Below are positions 45,565 through 56,000 of a stretch of 64,000 bases of DNA, in pieces. Origin of the DNA: DMER64 sp041654355. Lineage in GTDB: Bacteria > Bacteroidota > Bacteroidia > Bacteroidales > UBA932. Each line of letters opens with the position of its first letter. Position 1 is the first letter of the stretch. Below the pieces are notes generated by a model. The model searched no databases. It was not told the origin of the DNA and was given only the letters and a program-made list of their open reading frames with translations. The translations under genes were made by a program, and so were the position numbers. The stretch lies in contig JBAZDQ010000004.1 in assembly GCA_041654355.1 (NCBI GenBank), forward strand, positions 23,844 through 87,843, read 5' to 3'.

Positions 45565-48500
45565 GCCCGGATCCCATCTGAAAGGGCGTATATTGATCCT
45601 GGACGGCGCAATGGGAACCATGATCCAGCGCCACAGTCCGTCTTTTCCCCCGGGAGCAGAGGGAAACAATGATATTCTTGTCCTTACGCAGCCGGCTCTT
45701 ATACAGTCAATCCACAAAGAATACGTAGCGGCGGGAGCCCATATAATCACCACCAACACCTTCAATGCCAATGCCATATCCCAACAGGATTACGGCATGC
45801 AGGACCAGGTGTACCAAATGAACCGGGAGGCTGCCCGGCTGGCACGTGAAAGCGGGGCCCTTTTGGTAGCGGGATCTATGGGTCCTACGAATAAATCAGC
45901 TTCCATATCTCCGGACGTGAACCGTCCCGGTAAACGTGCTGTCGATTTTATGACCCTTGTAAACGCATACAGGGAGCAGGTCCGGGGGTTGAAAGACGGG
46001 GGCGTGGATATGTTTCTGGTAGAAACGGTATTTGATACCCTTAACGCCAAAGCTGCTTTGTTTGCACTGACGGAAGAAGCTCCCGGAATGCCGGTTATGT
46101 TGTCTGCTACAATTGCGGATAATTCAGGACGGGTATTGTCCGGGCAAACGATTGAAGCTTTTCTGGTTTCTACCGAACATGCCGGATTGTTCAGCACGGG
46201 ATTGAACTGTTCTTTCGGCCCGGATAAAATGTTGCCGTTCCTACGCACTTTATCCCGGCATGCAACAACTTTCACCAGTGCACACCCCAACGCCGGATTA
46301 CCGGATTTGTACGGGAATTACAACCTTACACCGGATGAGATGGCCCGCCAAATGAGGCCCTTTGTTGAGGAAAGTCTTGTTAATATTGTAGGAGGATGTT
46401 GCGGAACCACTCCTGCCCATATAGCTGCACTGGCTTCTATGGTACGTAAAAGTACTGCTCCGTTAAGGGCTGTTACAGAAAGTGAAACCCGGGAACGCTC
46501 TCCCAAAATGGTTTTAAGCGGGATGGATGTATTGTGGGTGCAGGATGAACCTGCGTTTGTGCTGGTGGGTGAACGGACGAATGTCTCCGGAAGCCGCAAA
46601 TTTGCCCGGCTGATCCATGATGAAAACTATGATGAAGCCTTGGAAACCGCTCGGAAAATGGTTCTCGACGGAGCCCATATCCTGGATGTGAATATGGATG
46701 ACCCCATGTTGGATGCGGTCGCAGCTCTTAGGGAATTTCTTTTGAGATTGGGTTCAGATCCAGAAATTGCTCGTGTCCCCGTGATGCTGGATTCTTCCCG
46801 GTGGGAAGTTCTGGAAACCGGATTACAATGTGTTCAGGGAAAATCCATAGTCAATTCCATAAGTCTGAAAGAGGGTCCGGAAGAGTTTCTGCGACGTGCC
46901 CGTCTTATAAAACAATACGGGGCAGCTGTCATTGTAATGGCCTTTGATGAGCAGGGTCAGGCAACCACTTTTGAGCGCAGGATAGCCATATGTACCCGGG
47001 CTTACAAAATGCTGACAGAAGAAGCCGGATTTCATCCTCGTGACATTATACTGGATCCCAACGTGCTGGCGATAGGCACCGGGATGGAAGAACACCGTCG
47101 TTTTGCCGTAGATTTCCTGGAAACGGTCCGGTATTTGAAACAGAACCTGAAAGATGCACCGGTAATTGCCGGAGTAAGCAATCTGTCGTTTTCATTCAGG
47201 GGAAATAATACCGTACGGGAAGCCATGCATTCTGTTTTCCTGTATCACGCCATAACAGCCGGTTTGGACATGGCCATAGTCAAACCGGGAGAGCAGCCGG
47301 TTTACAATGATATTCCCGAAACCTTACGCAAAGTCATTGAAGACGTAATTTTTGATTCCGATGCGGAAGCCACATCCCGTTTAGTGGAAATTGCCGGAGA
47401 CTTCAACAGGAAAAATGAACCCGGAGCAACCGGTACCCGGGATGCATGGAGGGATTTGAACGTCCGGGAAAGACTCATGTACGCGCTGGCTCACGGAACG
47501 GAAACGTTCTTGGAAGAAGATCTTGTAACTATGCAGGATGTTCCGGCCATGGAAATTGTGGAAAATACCCTGATGGAAGGAATGAACCGGGTCGGAAAAT
47601 TGTTCGGAGAAGGAAAAATGTTTCTTCCCCAGGTGGTTAAAACGGCACGGACTATGAAAAAAGCCGTAGCCATACTGCAGCCCCGGATAGAAGAGGAAAG
47701 AAAAAACGATATCGCAACCGGAACGGGAAATGCAGCGATCCACGGTCTTATTGCAACGGTAAAAGGTGACGTACACGATATAGGAAAAAACCTGGTTACC
47801 CTGGTTATGGAATGCAATAACTACCGGGTTACCGATCTCGGGGTAATGGTCCCCGCTCACAAAATAGTCCGGGAAGCCGAACAAAGCCGCGCTGCCTTTG
47901 TGGGATTGAGCGGTCTGATCACGCCCTCGCTGGATGAGATGGTGGAGGTTGCCCGTTCCATGGAAAAAGCGGGATTGACCATTCCGCTGCTCATAGGAGG
48001 CGCAACTACATCCGCAATGTTTATAGCGCTACGAATCGCACCTGAGTATAGCGGGCCGGTCATACATTGCCCGGATGCGGCCGGTGTAGTGCCGTTACTG
48101 GCAGATTATTTTTCCAGTGACGATAACATAAGAAAACGGTTTGTCACTGATTTGAAAAATTCACAGACCCTTATGCGCAATGCATATACAAATGCCCGCT
48201 CCAAACGGGAATACGCAACAAGGGAAGAAGCCTATGCCAACCGGTGGGAGTCTACAGTCAACTGGAGGATGCGAAACCTGTGTCCGCATTGCGGACAACG
48301 GCACGGACTGGACGATTTCGTACCTCCTTTTGTCGGAGTGAGACAGTTCAATGTTCCCTTTGAAGAACTCGTCCCTATGATAGACTGGGATATGTTCCTC
48401 AAAGCATGGGAGCTGCAGGGGGCTCCGGAGCAAGGGGAAAAAGCGAAGGAAGAAGCCCGGAACATGATGAACCATCTTATTCAGGGCCAATACGGAGACA

Positions 48501-49090
48501 TTGCCTTTGCCCGTGCTGTGGCCGGATTCTGGCCCGCCTTTTCCACAGAGGAAGATCGTATTGTTTTTTATGCCGATGCTTCCCTCAGGCGCGTTTTGCT
48601 GGATTTGCCCATGGAAAGGGATATGCTGCGTCAAAAGGACGGTTCTGCCAATCTTTGTCTGACTGATTTTATTGTTTCCGAAAATCCTGCACACACACCG
48701 GATTATGTGGGATTGTTCCTGTTAACGGCTTCTTCACCTGAGATGGAGAGACAAACAGCACGTTTTAAGGAAGAAGGTGATATATACAGTGCCCTGATGA
48801 TGCAGACGTTGCTGGACAGGCTGGCAGAAGCTGGCAGCGAATACCTCCATCGTGAATTCATGAAGCTGCCTTGCGGTGCGTTGCGGGGGATTCGCCCTGC
48901 TTTCGGATATCCTTCGTGTCCTGACCATTCTTTGAAAAATGATGTAGTTGCCCTGTTACAGGCGGAAAAAGACCTGGGAATTACCCTTACTCCGTCTTTT
49001 ATGATGCAGCCGGTTTCATCGGTATGCGGCATGTATATAGGCCATCCTCAGGCCCGATATTTTACCGTGCATAAAGATCCCGGGGCATGA
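45545..49090 (+). CDS. metH: Cobalamin-dependent methionine synthase
   Basis: 1181 residues. Domains in order: homocysteine/zinc (zinc cysteines C222, C285, C286), methyltetrahydrofolate pterin-binding (from about 340), cobalamin cap, cobalamin-binding with DVHDIGKN (axial histidine about 744), and the AdoMet reactivation domain (RGIRPAFGYPSCPDH). It makes methionine from homocysteine. The start is a GTG at 45545. Two oddities: the linker before the reactivation domain holds CPHCGQRH (C913, C916, H920), and the conserved segment before RGIRPA is about 15 residues shorter than in E. coli. Overlaps metF by 4 bp. Confidence 0.95.
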   Translation: MNWLNSKPGSHLKGRILILDGAMGTMIQRHSPSFPPGAEGNNDILVLTQPALIQSIHKEYVAAGAHIITTNTFNANAISQQDYGMQDQVYQMNREAARLARESGALLVAGSMGPTNKSASISPDVNRPGKRAVDFMTLVNAYREQVRGLKDGGVDMFLVETVFDTLNAKAALFALTEEAPGMPVMLSATIADNSGRVLSGQTIEAFLVSTEHAGLFSTGLNCSFGPDKMLPFLRTLSRHATTFTSAHPNAGLPDLYGNYNLTPDEMARQMRPFVEESLVNIVGGCCGTTPAHIAALASMVRKSTAPLRAVTESETRERSPKMVLSGMDVLWVQDEPAFVLVGERTNVSGSRKFARLIHDENYDEALETARKMVLDGAHILDVNMDDPMLDAVAALREFLLRLGSDPEIARVPVMLDSSRWEVLETGLQCVQGKSIVNSISLKEGPEEFLRRARLIKQYGAAVIVMAFDEQGQATTFERRIAICTRAYKMLTEEAGFHPRDIILDPNVLAIGTGMEEHRRFAVDFLETVRYLKQNLKDAPVIAGVSNLSFSFRGNNTVREAMHSVFLYHAITAGLDMAIVKPGEQPVYNDIPETLRKVIEDVIFDSDAEATSRLVEIAGDFNRKNEPGATGTRDAWRDLNVRERLMYALAHGTETFLEEDLVTMQDVPAMEIVENTLMEGMNRVGKLFGEGKMFLPQVVKTARTMKKAVAILQPRIEEERKNDIATGTGNAAIHGLIATVKGDVHDIGKNLVTLVMECNNYRVTDLGVMVPAHKIVREAEQSRAAFVGLSGLITPSLDEMVEVARSMEKAGLTIPLLIGGATTSAMFIALRIAPEYSGPVIHCPDAAGVVPLLADYFSSDDNIRKRFVTDLKNSQTLMRNAYTNARSKREYATREEAYANRWESTVNWRMRNLCPHCGQRHGLDDFVPPFVGVRQFNVPFEELVPMIDWDMFLKAWELQGAPEQGEKAKEEARNMMNHLIQGQYGDIAFARAVAGFWPAFSTEEDRIVFYADASLRRVLLDLPMERDMLRQKDGSANLCLTDFIVSENPAHTPDYVGLFLLTASSPEMERQTARFKEEGDIYSALMMQTLLDRLAEAGSEYLHREFMKLPCGALRGIRPAFGYPSCPDHSLKNDVVALLQAEKDLGITLTPSFMMQPVSSVCGMYIGHPQARYFTVHKDPGA

Positions 49091-49959
49091 AGATAACGGA
49101 CATATTCAAACAGAAGGAAAAAACTTTTTCTTTTGAATTTTTCCCTCCTAAGGACGAAATCGCGGCCGTGGATTTTGGGATAAACATAGGTCAGCTTATC
49201 AAGCTGGATCCTTCTTTTGTGTCTGTCACATACGGTGCGGGAGGATCAACCCGTTCCCGTACTTTCGATCTGGTAGATTACCTGAAAAACAGGATAGGTC
49301 TGAATACTGTGGCTCATTATACCTGTGTGGGCAGTACAAAATCCAAAGCCATGGAAGATCTCAGGAGTTTACGGGCAAAAGGATTGCAAAACTTCATGTT
49401 GTTGCGGGGAGATCCCGAAATCGGATCCAAATACGGTTTTATTCCTTGTTACGACGGGTTTGCCAACGCTACAGAACTGATCTCCTATACAAGAGAACAT
49501 ATACAAGACTGCTGCATAGGAGGGGGGGCTTATCCTGAAGTACATCCGGAATCGGTCAATGCAGAATATGACATTAAGAACCTGAAGAAAAAAGTGGATG
49601 CCGGATGTGACTTTTTAATCACCCAGTTTTTTTTTGACAATCAGAAATATTTTGATTTTGTGGACCGCGCCCGCAAAGAAGGCATCCAATGCCGGATCAT
49701 CCCCGGGATAATACCTTTGATAAAATACGCCCAGCTGGAAAGATTTGTCAATTTATCACGTGCCGGTATACCTTCCGGATTTCTTCAAAAATTAGAAGAA
49801 AACCGTTACAACCCAGAGGCGGTATACCACGCCGGAATGGATTTTGCCATCAACCAATGCCGGGATCTGTTAACCAGGGGAGCTCCCGGAATTCATTTTT
49901 ACACACTCAATAAATCCCGGGCTACGGTGGAGATCTACAGGACTTTAAAAGTAAGGTAA
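49087..49959 (+). CDS. metF: 5,10-Methylenetetrahydrofolate reductase
   Basis: 290 residues. TIM-barrel flavoprotein with SFEFFPPKD, FVSVTYGAGGSTRSRT, LRGDPE and ITQFFFDNQKYFDF. It makes the 5-methyl-tetrahydrofolate used by MetH. The ATGA overlap with metH gives translational coupling of the two enzymes. It converges on the SpoU methyltransferase with a 25-bp overlap. Confidence 0.95.
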   Translation: MKITDIFKQKEKTFSFEFFPPKDEIAAVDFGINIGQLIKLDPSFVSVTYGAGGSTRSRTFDLVDYLKNRIGLNTVAHYTCVGSTKSKAMEDLRSLRAKGLQNFMLLRGDPEIGSKYGFIPCYDGFANATELISYTREHIQDCCIGGGAYPEVHPESVNAEYDIKNLKKKVDAGCDFLITQFFFDNQKYFDFVDRARKEGIQCRIIPGIIPLIKYAQLERFVNLSRAGIPSGFLQKLEENRYNPEAVYHAGMDFAINQCRDLLTRGAPGIHFYTLNKSRATVEIYRTLKVR

Positions 49960-50471
49960 CATTGCCACAAGACCACTCCTACTGCTACAGAAACATTAAG
50001 TGAATGTTTGGTCCCGTGTTGAGGGATTTCAATGCACCCGTCACAGGCATTGACCACTTCCTGTTGGACTCCCTTGACTTCATGACCAAAAATCAAAGCG
50101 GTCTTTGTTTGCTTATCCGGGCGGAATTGCTCCAGGTTTATGGCTCCTTCCGCCTGTTCCACGGCCCATACCGTATATCCTTTCTTCTTTAACGATTGTA
50201 TGGCATCCAGGGTGTTTTCATAATACGTCCACGGCACGGTGTTTTCCGCTCCTAAAGCCGATTTGTGAATTTCAGGGGAAGGAGGGCAGGATGTAATACC
50301 ACATAAACAGATGTGCTCCAGGGCAAACGCATCTGAAGTCCTGAAAGCGGCTCCTATATTGTGCCTGCTGCGAATATTGTCCAAAACCACTACGACAGGC
50401 ATTTTGGGACTTTCACGGAATTCTTCCGGGGTCAGCCGGTGGAGTTCTCTGTTGGGAATTTTTCTGGGCAT
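49935..50471 (-). CDS. SpoU/TrmH-family RNA methyltransferase
   Basis: 178 residues, a knotted SPOUT methyltransferase. All three motifs are seen: VVLDNIRSRHNIGAAFRTSD (motif 1), ALIFGHEVKGV (motif 2) and IPQHGTKHSLNVSVAVGV (motif 3). It should methylate a ribose 2'-OH in tRNA or rRNA; the target is not readable. The start is ATG 50471 because a promoter box ends 4 nt upstream; upstream in-frame codons would lie beyond it. Confidence 0.91.
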   Translation of the reverse strand: MPRKIPNRELHRLTPEEFRESPKMPVVVVLDNIRSRHNIGAAFRTSDAFALEHICLCGITSCPPSPEIHKSALGAENTVPWTYYENTLDAIQSLKKKGYTVWAVEQAEGAINLEQFRPDKQTKTALIFGHEVKGVQQEVVNACDGCIEIPQHGTKHSLNVSVAVGVVLWQCYLTFKVL

Positions 50472-50475
50472 TGGA

Positions 50476-50483
50476 CAAAGGTA
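50476..50483 (-). promoter_or_regulatory. Promoter -7 box of the SpoU methyltransferase gene
   Basis: TAccTTTG on the minus strand, exact consensus, 4 nt before the ATG. The opposing zeta-like kinase box is 13 nt away. Confidence 0.7.
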
Positions 50484-50496
50484 CGGGTTTTTAGTG

Positions 50497-50504
50497 TAAA
50501 TTTG
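50497..50504 (+). promoter_or_regulatory. Promoter -7 box of the zeta-like kinase gene
   Basis: TAaaTTTG, exact consensus, 4 nt before the ATG at 50509. The whole divergent region is 37 bp. Confidence 0.7.
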
Positions 50505-50508
50505 CATT

Positions 50509-51108
50509 ATGCCAACTATGTATGTGATAAGCGGCTGCAACGGGGCCGGGAAGACGACAGCTTCTTATACCATCCTCTCCGAGGTGCTTCAATGCCGGGA
50601 TTTTGTAAATTCAGACGAAATTGCCAGGGGCATCTCTCCTTTTGACTTGTCTCATGCTGCAATTGATGCAGGAAGGGTTATGCTCAAAAGGATCAAAGAA
50701 CTTACAGATACCAAAGAGGACTTTGCTTTTGAAACAACATTGGCCGTGCGGTCCTATGCCAGCCTGATAGAAAAAACAAAAAAGAAAGGGTACGAGATTA
50801 TGTTGGTGTATTTCTGGTTGAACAGTCCCGACCTGGCGGTGGAGCGTGTACAGAACAGGGTAATAGCCGGCGGACACAGTATTCCGGAAAACGTGATCCG
50901 TCGTCGCTACTGGTCTGGGATGAGAAATTTGTTCAACATCTACATGCCTTTGAGCGACAGGTGGTTGCTGATTAATAATTCAGAGACTCCTTCCTCTCTG
51001 ATAGCAGAAGGAAGCGGGCTGAAAGAAACAAAAATCTATAACGGCAGGGATTACGAACAACTCAAAACATTATCGCAAACCCTCCTCCCGGGCTTAAACG
51101 CACAGTAA
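50509..51108 (+). CDS. Zeta-toxin-like P-loop kinase (orphan)
   Basis: 199 residues. Walker A is GCNGAGKTT (9-17), followed by VNSDEIARG and FETTLA, the substrate-side motifs of the zeta toxin/UDP-sugar kinase family, and a C-terminal arginine-rich NVIRRRYW segment. No epsilon-type antitoxin gene is adjacent: upstream is a divergent methyltransferase, downstream a convergent GH97 gene overlapping by 47 bp. It may therefore be a metabolic or nucleotide-sugar kinase rather than a toxin; that is unresolved. Confidence 0.85.
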   Translation: MPTMYVISGCNGAGKTTASYTILSEVLQCRDFVNSDEIARGISPFDLSHAAIDAGRVMLKRIKELTDTKEDFAFETTLAVRSYASLIEKTKKKGYEIMLVYFWLNSPDLAVERVQNRVIAGGHSIPENVIRRRYWSGMRNLFNIYMPLSDRWLLINNSETPSSLIAEGSGLKETKIYNGRDYEQLKTLSQTLLPGLNAQ

Positions 51109-53062
51109 GCGTGTCTTCCCGGGTCACTTCCCGTTCTTCTATTTTGTAATCGGTCGCGTGACGGTGCGCATTGATCCCGTCACTAAAAATCCTGGCCTTA
51201 TAGGTACGCCCGGGTTCCAGGAACGACAGGTCCAGCGTGATCGTGCGCGGGGTCCAGTTTGTCAATGCGCCTACAAGCCAACGGGATCCGTTCCTGCGGG
51301 CAGATACTATGTATTCTCCCAACTTTCCCTGCAATATCCTGGTCTCATCCCATACTACGGGAATCTGTGTGATAAAATCCGTTGTTTCCTGTTCTTTCAT
51401 ATAGGCGGTGGGGTTATCGCATAACATAACAAGCGGATTGTCAAATACAATATAGGTAGCCACCTGTCTGGCACGTGTCCCGGCGGCCATTGGATTGTTG
51501 TAAACAGGATGGAAGTCCTGGCGGGTAGCGTTTCTCATAGCCCCCTGAGTGTAGTCTACAGGGCCGGCAAGCATACGAATGTAAGGAAAGGTGACTTCAT
51601 AGGGAACCATGTCTTCGCGGCTCCACTTGGATTGTTCCAGTCCGAAAATGCCTTCGAAATTTATTACATTGGGATACGTACGGTTTAATCCGGCAGGTTT
51701 GTACATGCCGTGCAGATCTATCAACATATTGTAGCGGGCAGCAGTATGGGCAATACGATACAGCATGTCTACCACAAGCTGGTCGTCCCGGTCCATGAAA
51801 TCCACCTTGAATCCTTTGAATCCCATTTCCGAGTATACCCGGCATGCCTCTTCCAGTTTTTCATCCAGCACATATCCCACACACCAGAGGATCAGGTCGA
51901 CGTTTTTTTCTTTGGCATAAGACACCAATTCTTCCAGATCAATCTGCGGGATCACTTTCATGACATCATGCCCGGCGGGCGGGGACCAACCTTCATCCAG
52001 GACAACGTATTCTATCCCGTTGGCACTGGCAAAATCTATGTAGTACTTGTATGTCTGTGTGTTGATGCCCACCGGGAAATCCACACCGGTAACACCCCAG
52101 TTGTTCCACCAGTCCCAGGCGACTTTTCCCGGTTTTATCCAGTCTGTATCTCCAATCCTGTTTGGAGAACCCAGAAGGTAAACCAAATCATTCGCCGGCA
52201 AAGCGGTATCTTCTGCAGCCACTGCCATTATCCGCCATGGGAACGATCGGGTCCCGGTGGTTTTTGCCAAAACGTCCGAGTATTCCGCTGCCTGAACCTG
52301 CCCTCTTCCCGGTTCTGTCCGGGTTTTTGAAGGAATGGGTGCGAATACGCCTTTGAATTCAAAACCGCCGGTTGTTTTTCCTCCACGCAGGTACATGCCA
52401 GGGTATGATTCCAGATCCGATTCCGTCAGGGCGATTTTCATTCCATTTTCCAGGCAAACCAAGAGGGGTAAAAAAGCCAGTTTTTCCCGTTTAAAAGCAC
52501 TTATCGGTATGACCGAGTATACGTTTTCAAACGAATTTTGGAAAGGATTATCTTGTCCAAGACTGTAAGGGACGTAACAGGTGTGGTCTTGTTCAAAAAT
52601 GAAACCGGCGGACTCGTCCGTTATACACAAAGGATCTTTTCGCTCAGTATAAAACTGATAAGCAGCTCCCTGGTCGTAAATTCGAAAGCGGATCCCGAAT
52701 CCTCCCCGGAATTTCATATCCAATTGCTGGTGTTGATCAGCAATTTGGGATTTTCTGTACAAAGGAGACGGGATGACATCCTGTGAATCAGTTGTTTTTG
52801 CTTTTAGAAGCCTGGCATTCGGCCCCAATACCGTACCGTCTTCCAGTGTCAGTGACAGGGGAGGGGAAGATACCAGTACGTTGTCTTTGTGCAACAGGCA
52901 AAAAGAAATGTTTGTATCTGTAACCACTTGTAATTCAAGCTCCCCGTTGGGAGATGTAATAGAGTATACTTTTACTTTTCCTGCCAGGGGTGATGTTGCA
53001 AAGCTAAAAAGGAGAAAGGATAAAAGGATAAAGGGAAGGTGTTTTCCAAAAGAAGTTTTCAT
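51062..53062 (-). CDS. Glycoside hydrolase family 97 (retaining, alpha-galactosidase-like)
   Basis: 666 residues. Signal peptide (about 1-26, ATSPLAG), an N-terminal beta-sandwich (about 27-280), a catalytic TIM barrel (about 285-570) and a C-terminal beta domain (about 580-666). Asp421 in GFKVDFMDRDDQ corresponds to the nucleophile of the retaining GH97 alpha-galactosidase branch; the inverting SusB-type glucosidases lack this Asp. Conserved glutamates follow in NFEGIFGLEQSKW. The ATG at 53062 lies 1 nt after the stop of the GDPD-GH2 gene, so the two enzymes are made together. Confidence 0.9.
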   Translation of the reverse strand: MKTSFGKHLPFILLSFLLFSFATSPLAGKVKVYSITSPNGELELQVVTDTNISFCLLHKDNVLVSSPPLSLTLEDGTVLGPNARLLKAKTTDSQDVIPSPLYRKSQIADQHQQLDMKFRGGFGIRFRIYDQGAAYQFYTERKDPLCITDESAGFIFEQDHTCYVPYSLGQDNPFQNSFENVYSVIPISAFKREKLAFLPLLVCLENGMKIALTESDLESYPGMYLRGGKTTGGFEFKGVFAPIPSKTRTEPGRGQVQAAEYSDVLAKTTGTRSFPWRIMAVAAEDTALPANDLVYLLGSPNRIGDTDWIKPGKVAWDWWNNWGVTGVDFPVGINTQTYKYYIDFASANGIEYVVLDEGWSPPAGHDVMKVIPQIDLEELVSYAKEKNVDLILWCVGYVLDEKLEEACRVYSEMGFKGFKVDFMDRDDQLVVDMLYRIAHTAARYNMLIDLHGMYKPAGLNRTYPNVINFEGIFGLEQSKWSREDMVPYEVTFPYIRMLAGPVDYTQGAMRNATRQDFHPVYNNPMAAGTRARQVATYIVFDNPLVMLCDNPTAYMKEQETTDFITQIPVVWDETRILQGKLGEYIVSARRNGSRWLVGALTNWTPRTITLDLSFLEPGRTYKARIFSDGINAHRHATDYKIEEREVTREDTLTVRLSPGGGFAIMF

Positions 53063-53063
53063 A

Positions 53064-56000
53064 TCAGTAAATTTTATTTGTGTCAAGAATGGAACAGGTA
53101 AAGGAGTAATCTCCGTAGGGCAACATATATTGTTTTTCAGGCAGCGCGCCCCATGCATTGATGCACGCTACGCCCATTTGAAGGAGATCAATGGAGCATT
53201 GGGTGAAATTTTCTTCTTCCAGATCCCGGGAATGCCGGTTGTGCTTGACGGGGCCGTCGTCCAGCAATTCCTGAGAATAATGAAGGGCCGAGGCGGAAAA
53301 AAGGGAATCCGAGTCCACCAGCATCCCCGAGCCCCGGTGATCCAGCAATTGCCACCACCTGATATCCGTTTTGGTCCCGTTTTCCTGGGGCCGGATGTAG
53401 GGGTAAAACTGTTCTTCAACGCGCTGACGGTAAAGCCCAACAAAAGAAGCATCTTTCCGGTCCGGGTAATTTTCCCCGGGACCCCGGCCGTAATAAACAA
53501 GGCTGTTGTATTGTTTTGGGGTAAAGAACCTGATGCCGAACCGGAACAGCGCGGGCATATCCAGAACTTCATCCTGCAACCTCCCGGTTTTAAGTTCCTG
53601 GGTTATGCGCAATCCGCCCCTGGGATCGGCACTGTACTTCATAAAGAGTTTGGCGTTGAGTTGCGGCAGGTCATACTCGGCACAAAGTTGGTCTTTCTCT
53701 TTGCTGAATCCTTTGAATTCCATGACAGGATCCTTCCAGGCAGCTTGTTTTATCTGTAACCATGCTCCAAAATCGTTATCTGTGGGAGCCCGCCAGAAAT
53801 TAGGCCTGATAAAGGTGTTCTCCAGGAGCATTTCCCTTCCGGAGAAAGAAAGTGAAGCAACAAAACCGTTCTGTTTGCTGAATTCCACCTGCATCTTCCC
53901 GGCTTGCACAATCAGCCAGTTGCGATCATGATCATTCACAATTATTTTTTCCGGGGAAACGGTGTCGGTTTTCCGGGTTTGCGGACCGCGGATAAGCAGC
54001 TGGCCTTTGGACAGTAGTTCTCCGGCTCTCAGAAGACCTTCCTCTTTTTTCGTGTAAAAATAAACATTCAGGAACAATTCTTTGTTGCCGTAAGGCAGGA
54101 GGTCTGAAGAACGGTACCCCAGATCTGTGAGGCGGCTTTTTTGAGATTCAATATTCAAATCGTTCACAGTTCCTCTTAAGACAGGGATGCCGTCTGCTGA
54201 TAGTTCCCATTCCATGTACAAGTGAGACAGGTCCCTGAAGAAATATTCATTGAAAATACGGATCTTTCCGTTAGTCGCATCACCATCATGTACCCATACG
54301 TTCTGGTAATGGTATGCCACTTCCATGGCATGCGGGTTGGGCTTTCTGTCCGGACTGAATAACCCGTTGCAATTAAAATTCTGATCGGATGCGTCGTGAC
54401 GGTTGTAATCGCCCCCATAGGCAAAAATGTAGTGACCGGCAGGCTTTTCAAGGAATAATGCCTGGTCCACGAAATCCCATATAAAACCTCCCTGGTAATG
54501 CGGGTATTTGCGTATGATTTCCCAGTAACGGCCGAACCCTCCCTGGGAATTTCCCATGGCATGGGCATATTCACATTGGATCAGGGGCCTTTGGGGATCG
54601 TTTTCCAGGTAACGTATACAACCTTCATAGCCCATGTACATGGGAGCAAAAATATCTGAAATATCTGCCCGGGTAGCCCGTTCGTATTGAATGGGCCTTT
54701 TTTGAACATCGGCCTCACGCAACAATTCATATCCTTTGGTGAAGTTGTGGCCGTCCCCGGCTTCATTACCCATGGACCAGACAATTATACAGGAGTGATT
54801 TTTATCTCTTTCAAGCATTCTTTCCATGCGCATCAGGTGTGCCTGCAGGTAATCCTCCCGTGCGGCCAGGGTGTGTTCTCCGTATCCCATACCGTGGGAT
54901 TCAATATTGGCTTCGTCCACTACATAGATCCCGTAAAGATCACAGAGTTCGTACCATAACGGGGTGTTAGGGTAGTGACATGTTCTGACGGCATTGATAT
55001 TGAATTGTTTCATGAGCCGTATGTCCTGGATCATCCGTTCCCTGGAAACAAAGTAGCCTGCAGAGGGGTCCATTTCGTGCCTGTTGGCTCCCTTTATCAG
55101 TACCGGTTTTCCGTTTACAAGCAATTGGGCATCCCGTATCTCCACGCTTCTGAAGCCTACTTTCCAGGGGATGTATTCCACCGTTTTGCCGGTGCGTCGG
55201 TCTTCAAGGGATAATACAAGGGTGTACAGGCGGGGTAACTCGGCGGACCAGGGTTGCACGTCTTTTACTACAAAGTTCCCTGTAAAGAGACTCTCCCCGC
55301 TTTCAGAAAGTATTTTACTTCCCAGGCTCAGGCCTTGCGGGTTGGTCAACTCGGCTTTCACAATAAAATCGGCAGAAGGTTTGTTCAGGGTTGCCGAAAG
55401 GGCCAGGTTCCCCTGCCGGTAATTTTTTTCCAGGGAAGGGTTCAGGATAAAATCCTGAATGTGGGTTTTTTCACGTGCAAAAAGGTATGCATCGCGGGCA
55501 ATGCCGCTCAGGCGCCAGAAATCCTGGTCTTCCAGGTACGTGCCGTCGCACCAACGGTAAACCTGTAAAGCGATAAGGTTCTCTCCGTCATTAAGGTATG
55601 GCGTAATGTCAAATTGAGCTTCCAGTTTGCTGTCCTGTGAATACCCGACGAACAACCCGTTGATCCACAGGTAGGCATTGGAGGTTACGGATCCAAGGTG
55701 TATGAAAACCTGTTTGTCAGTCCAGTTTTCAGGCAGGGTAAAGGTGTGCCGGTAGTAACCGGTATGGTTGTTCATCAAGGGAACGACGGGAGGATTGGAC
55801 CTGTATTGGTTCATCCATGCATATCCCATATTCAGGTAAAGGGGGTCACCGTACCCGTTGAGTTCCCATAACCCTGGAACGGGCATGTGATCCCAGGACC
55901 TGTCATCGTAAGCGGGCTGGTGAAAATCCGTATATCCGCCGTCGGCATCCTGCGTCCAGGCAAATTTCCAAAGACCTTTGAGATCTTTGAACATTGCCGA

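Noticed and set aside
50509..51108. Calling the zeta-like gene half of a toxin-antitoxin pair
   Set aside because: No small antitoxin frame lies on either side; both neighbours are household or catabolic genes on the opposite strand.
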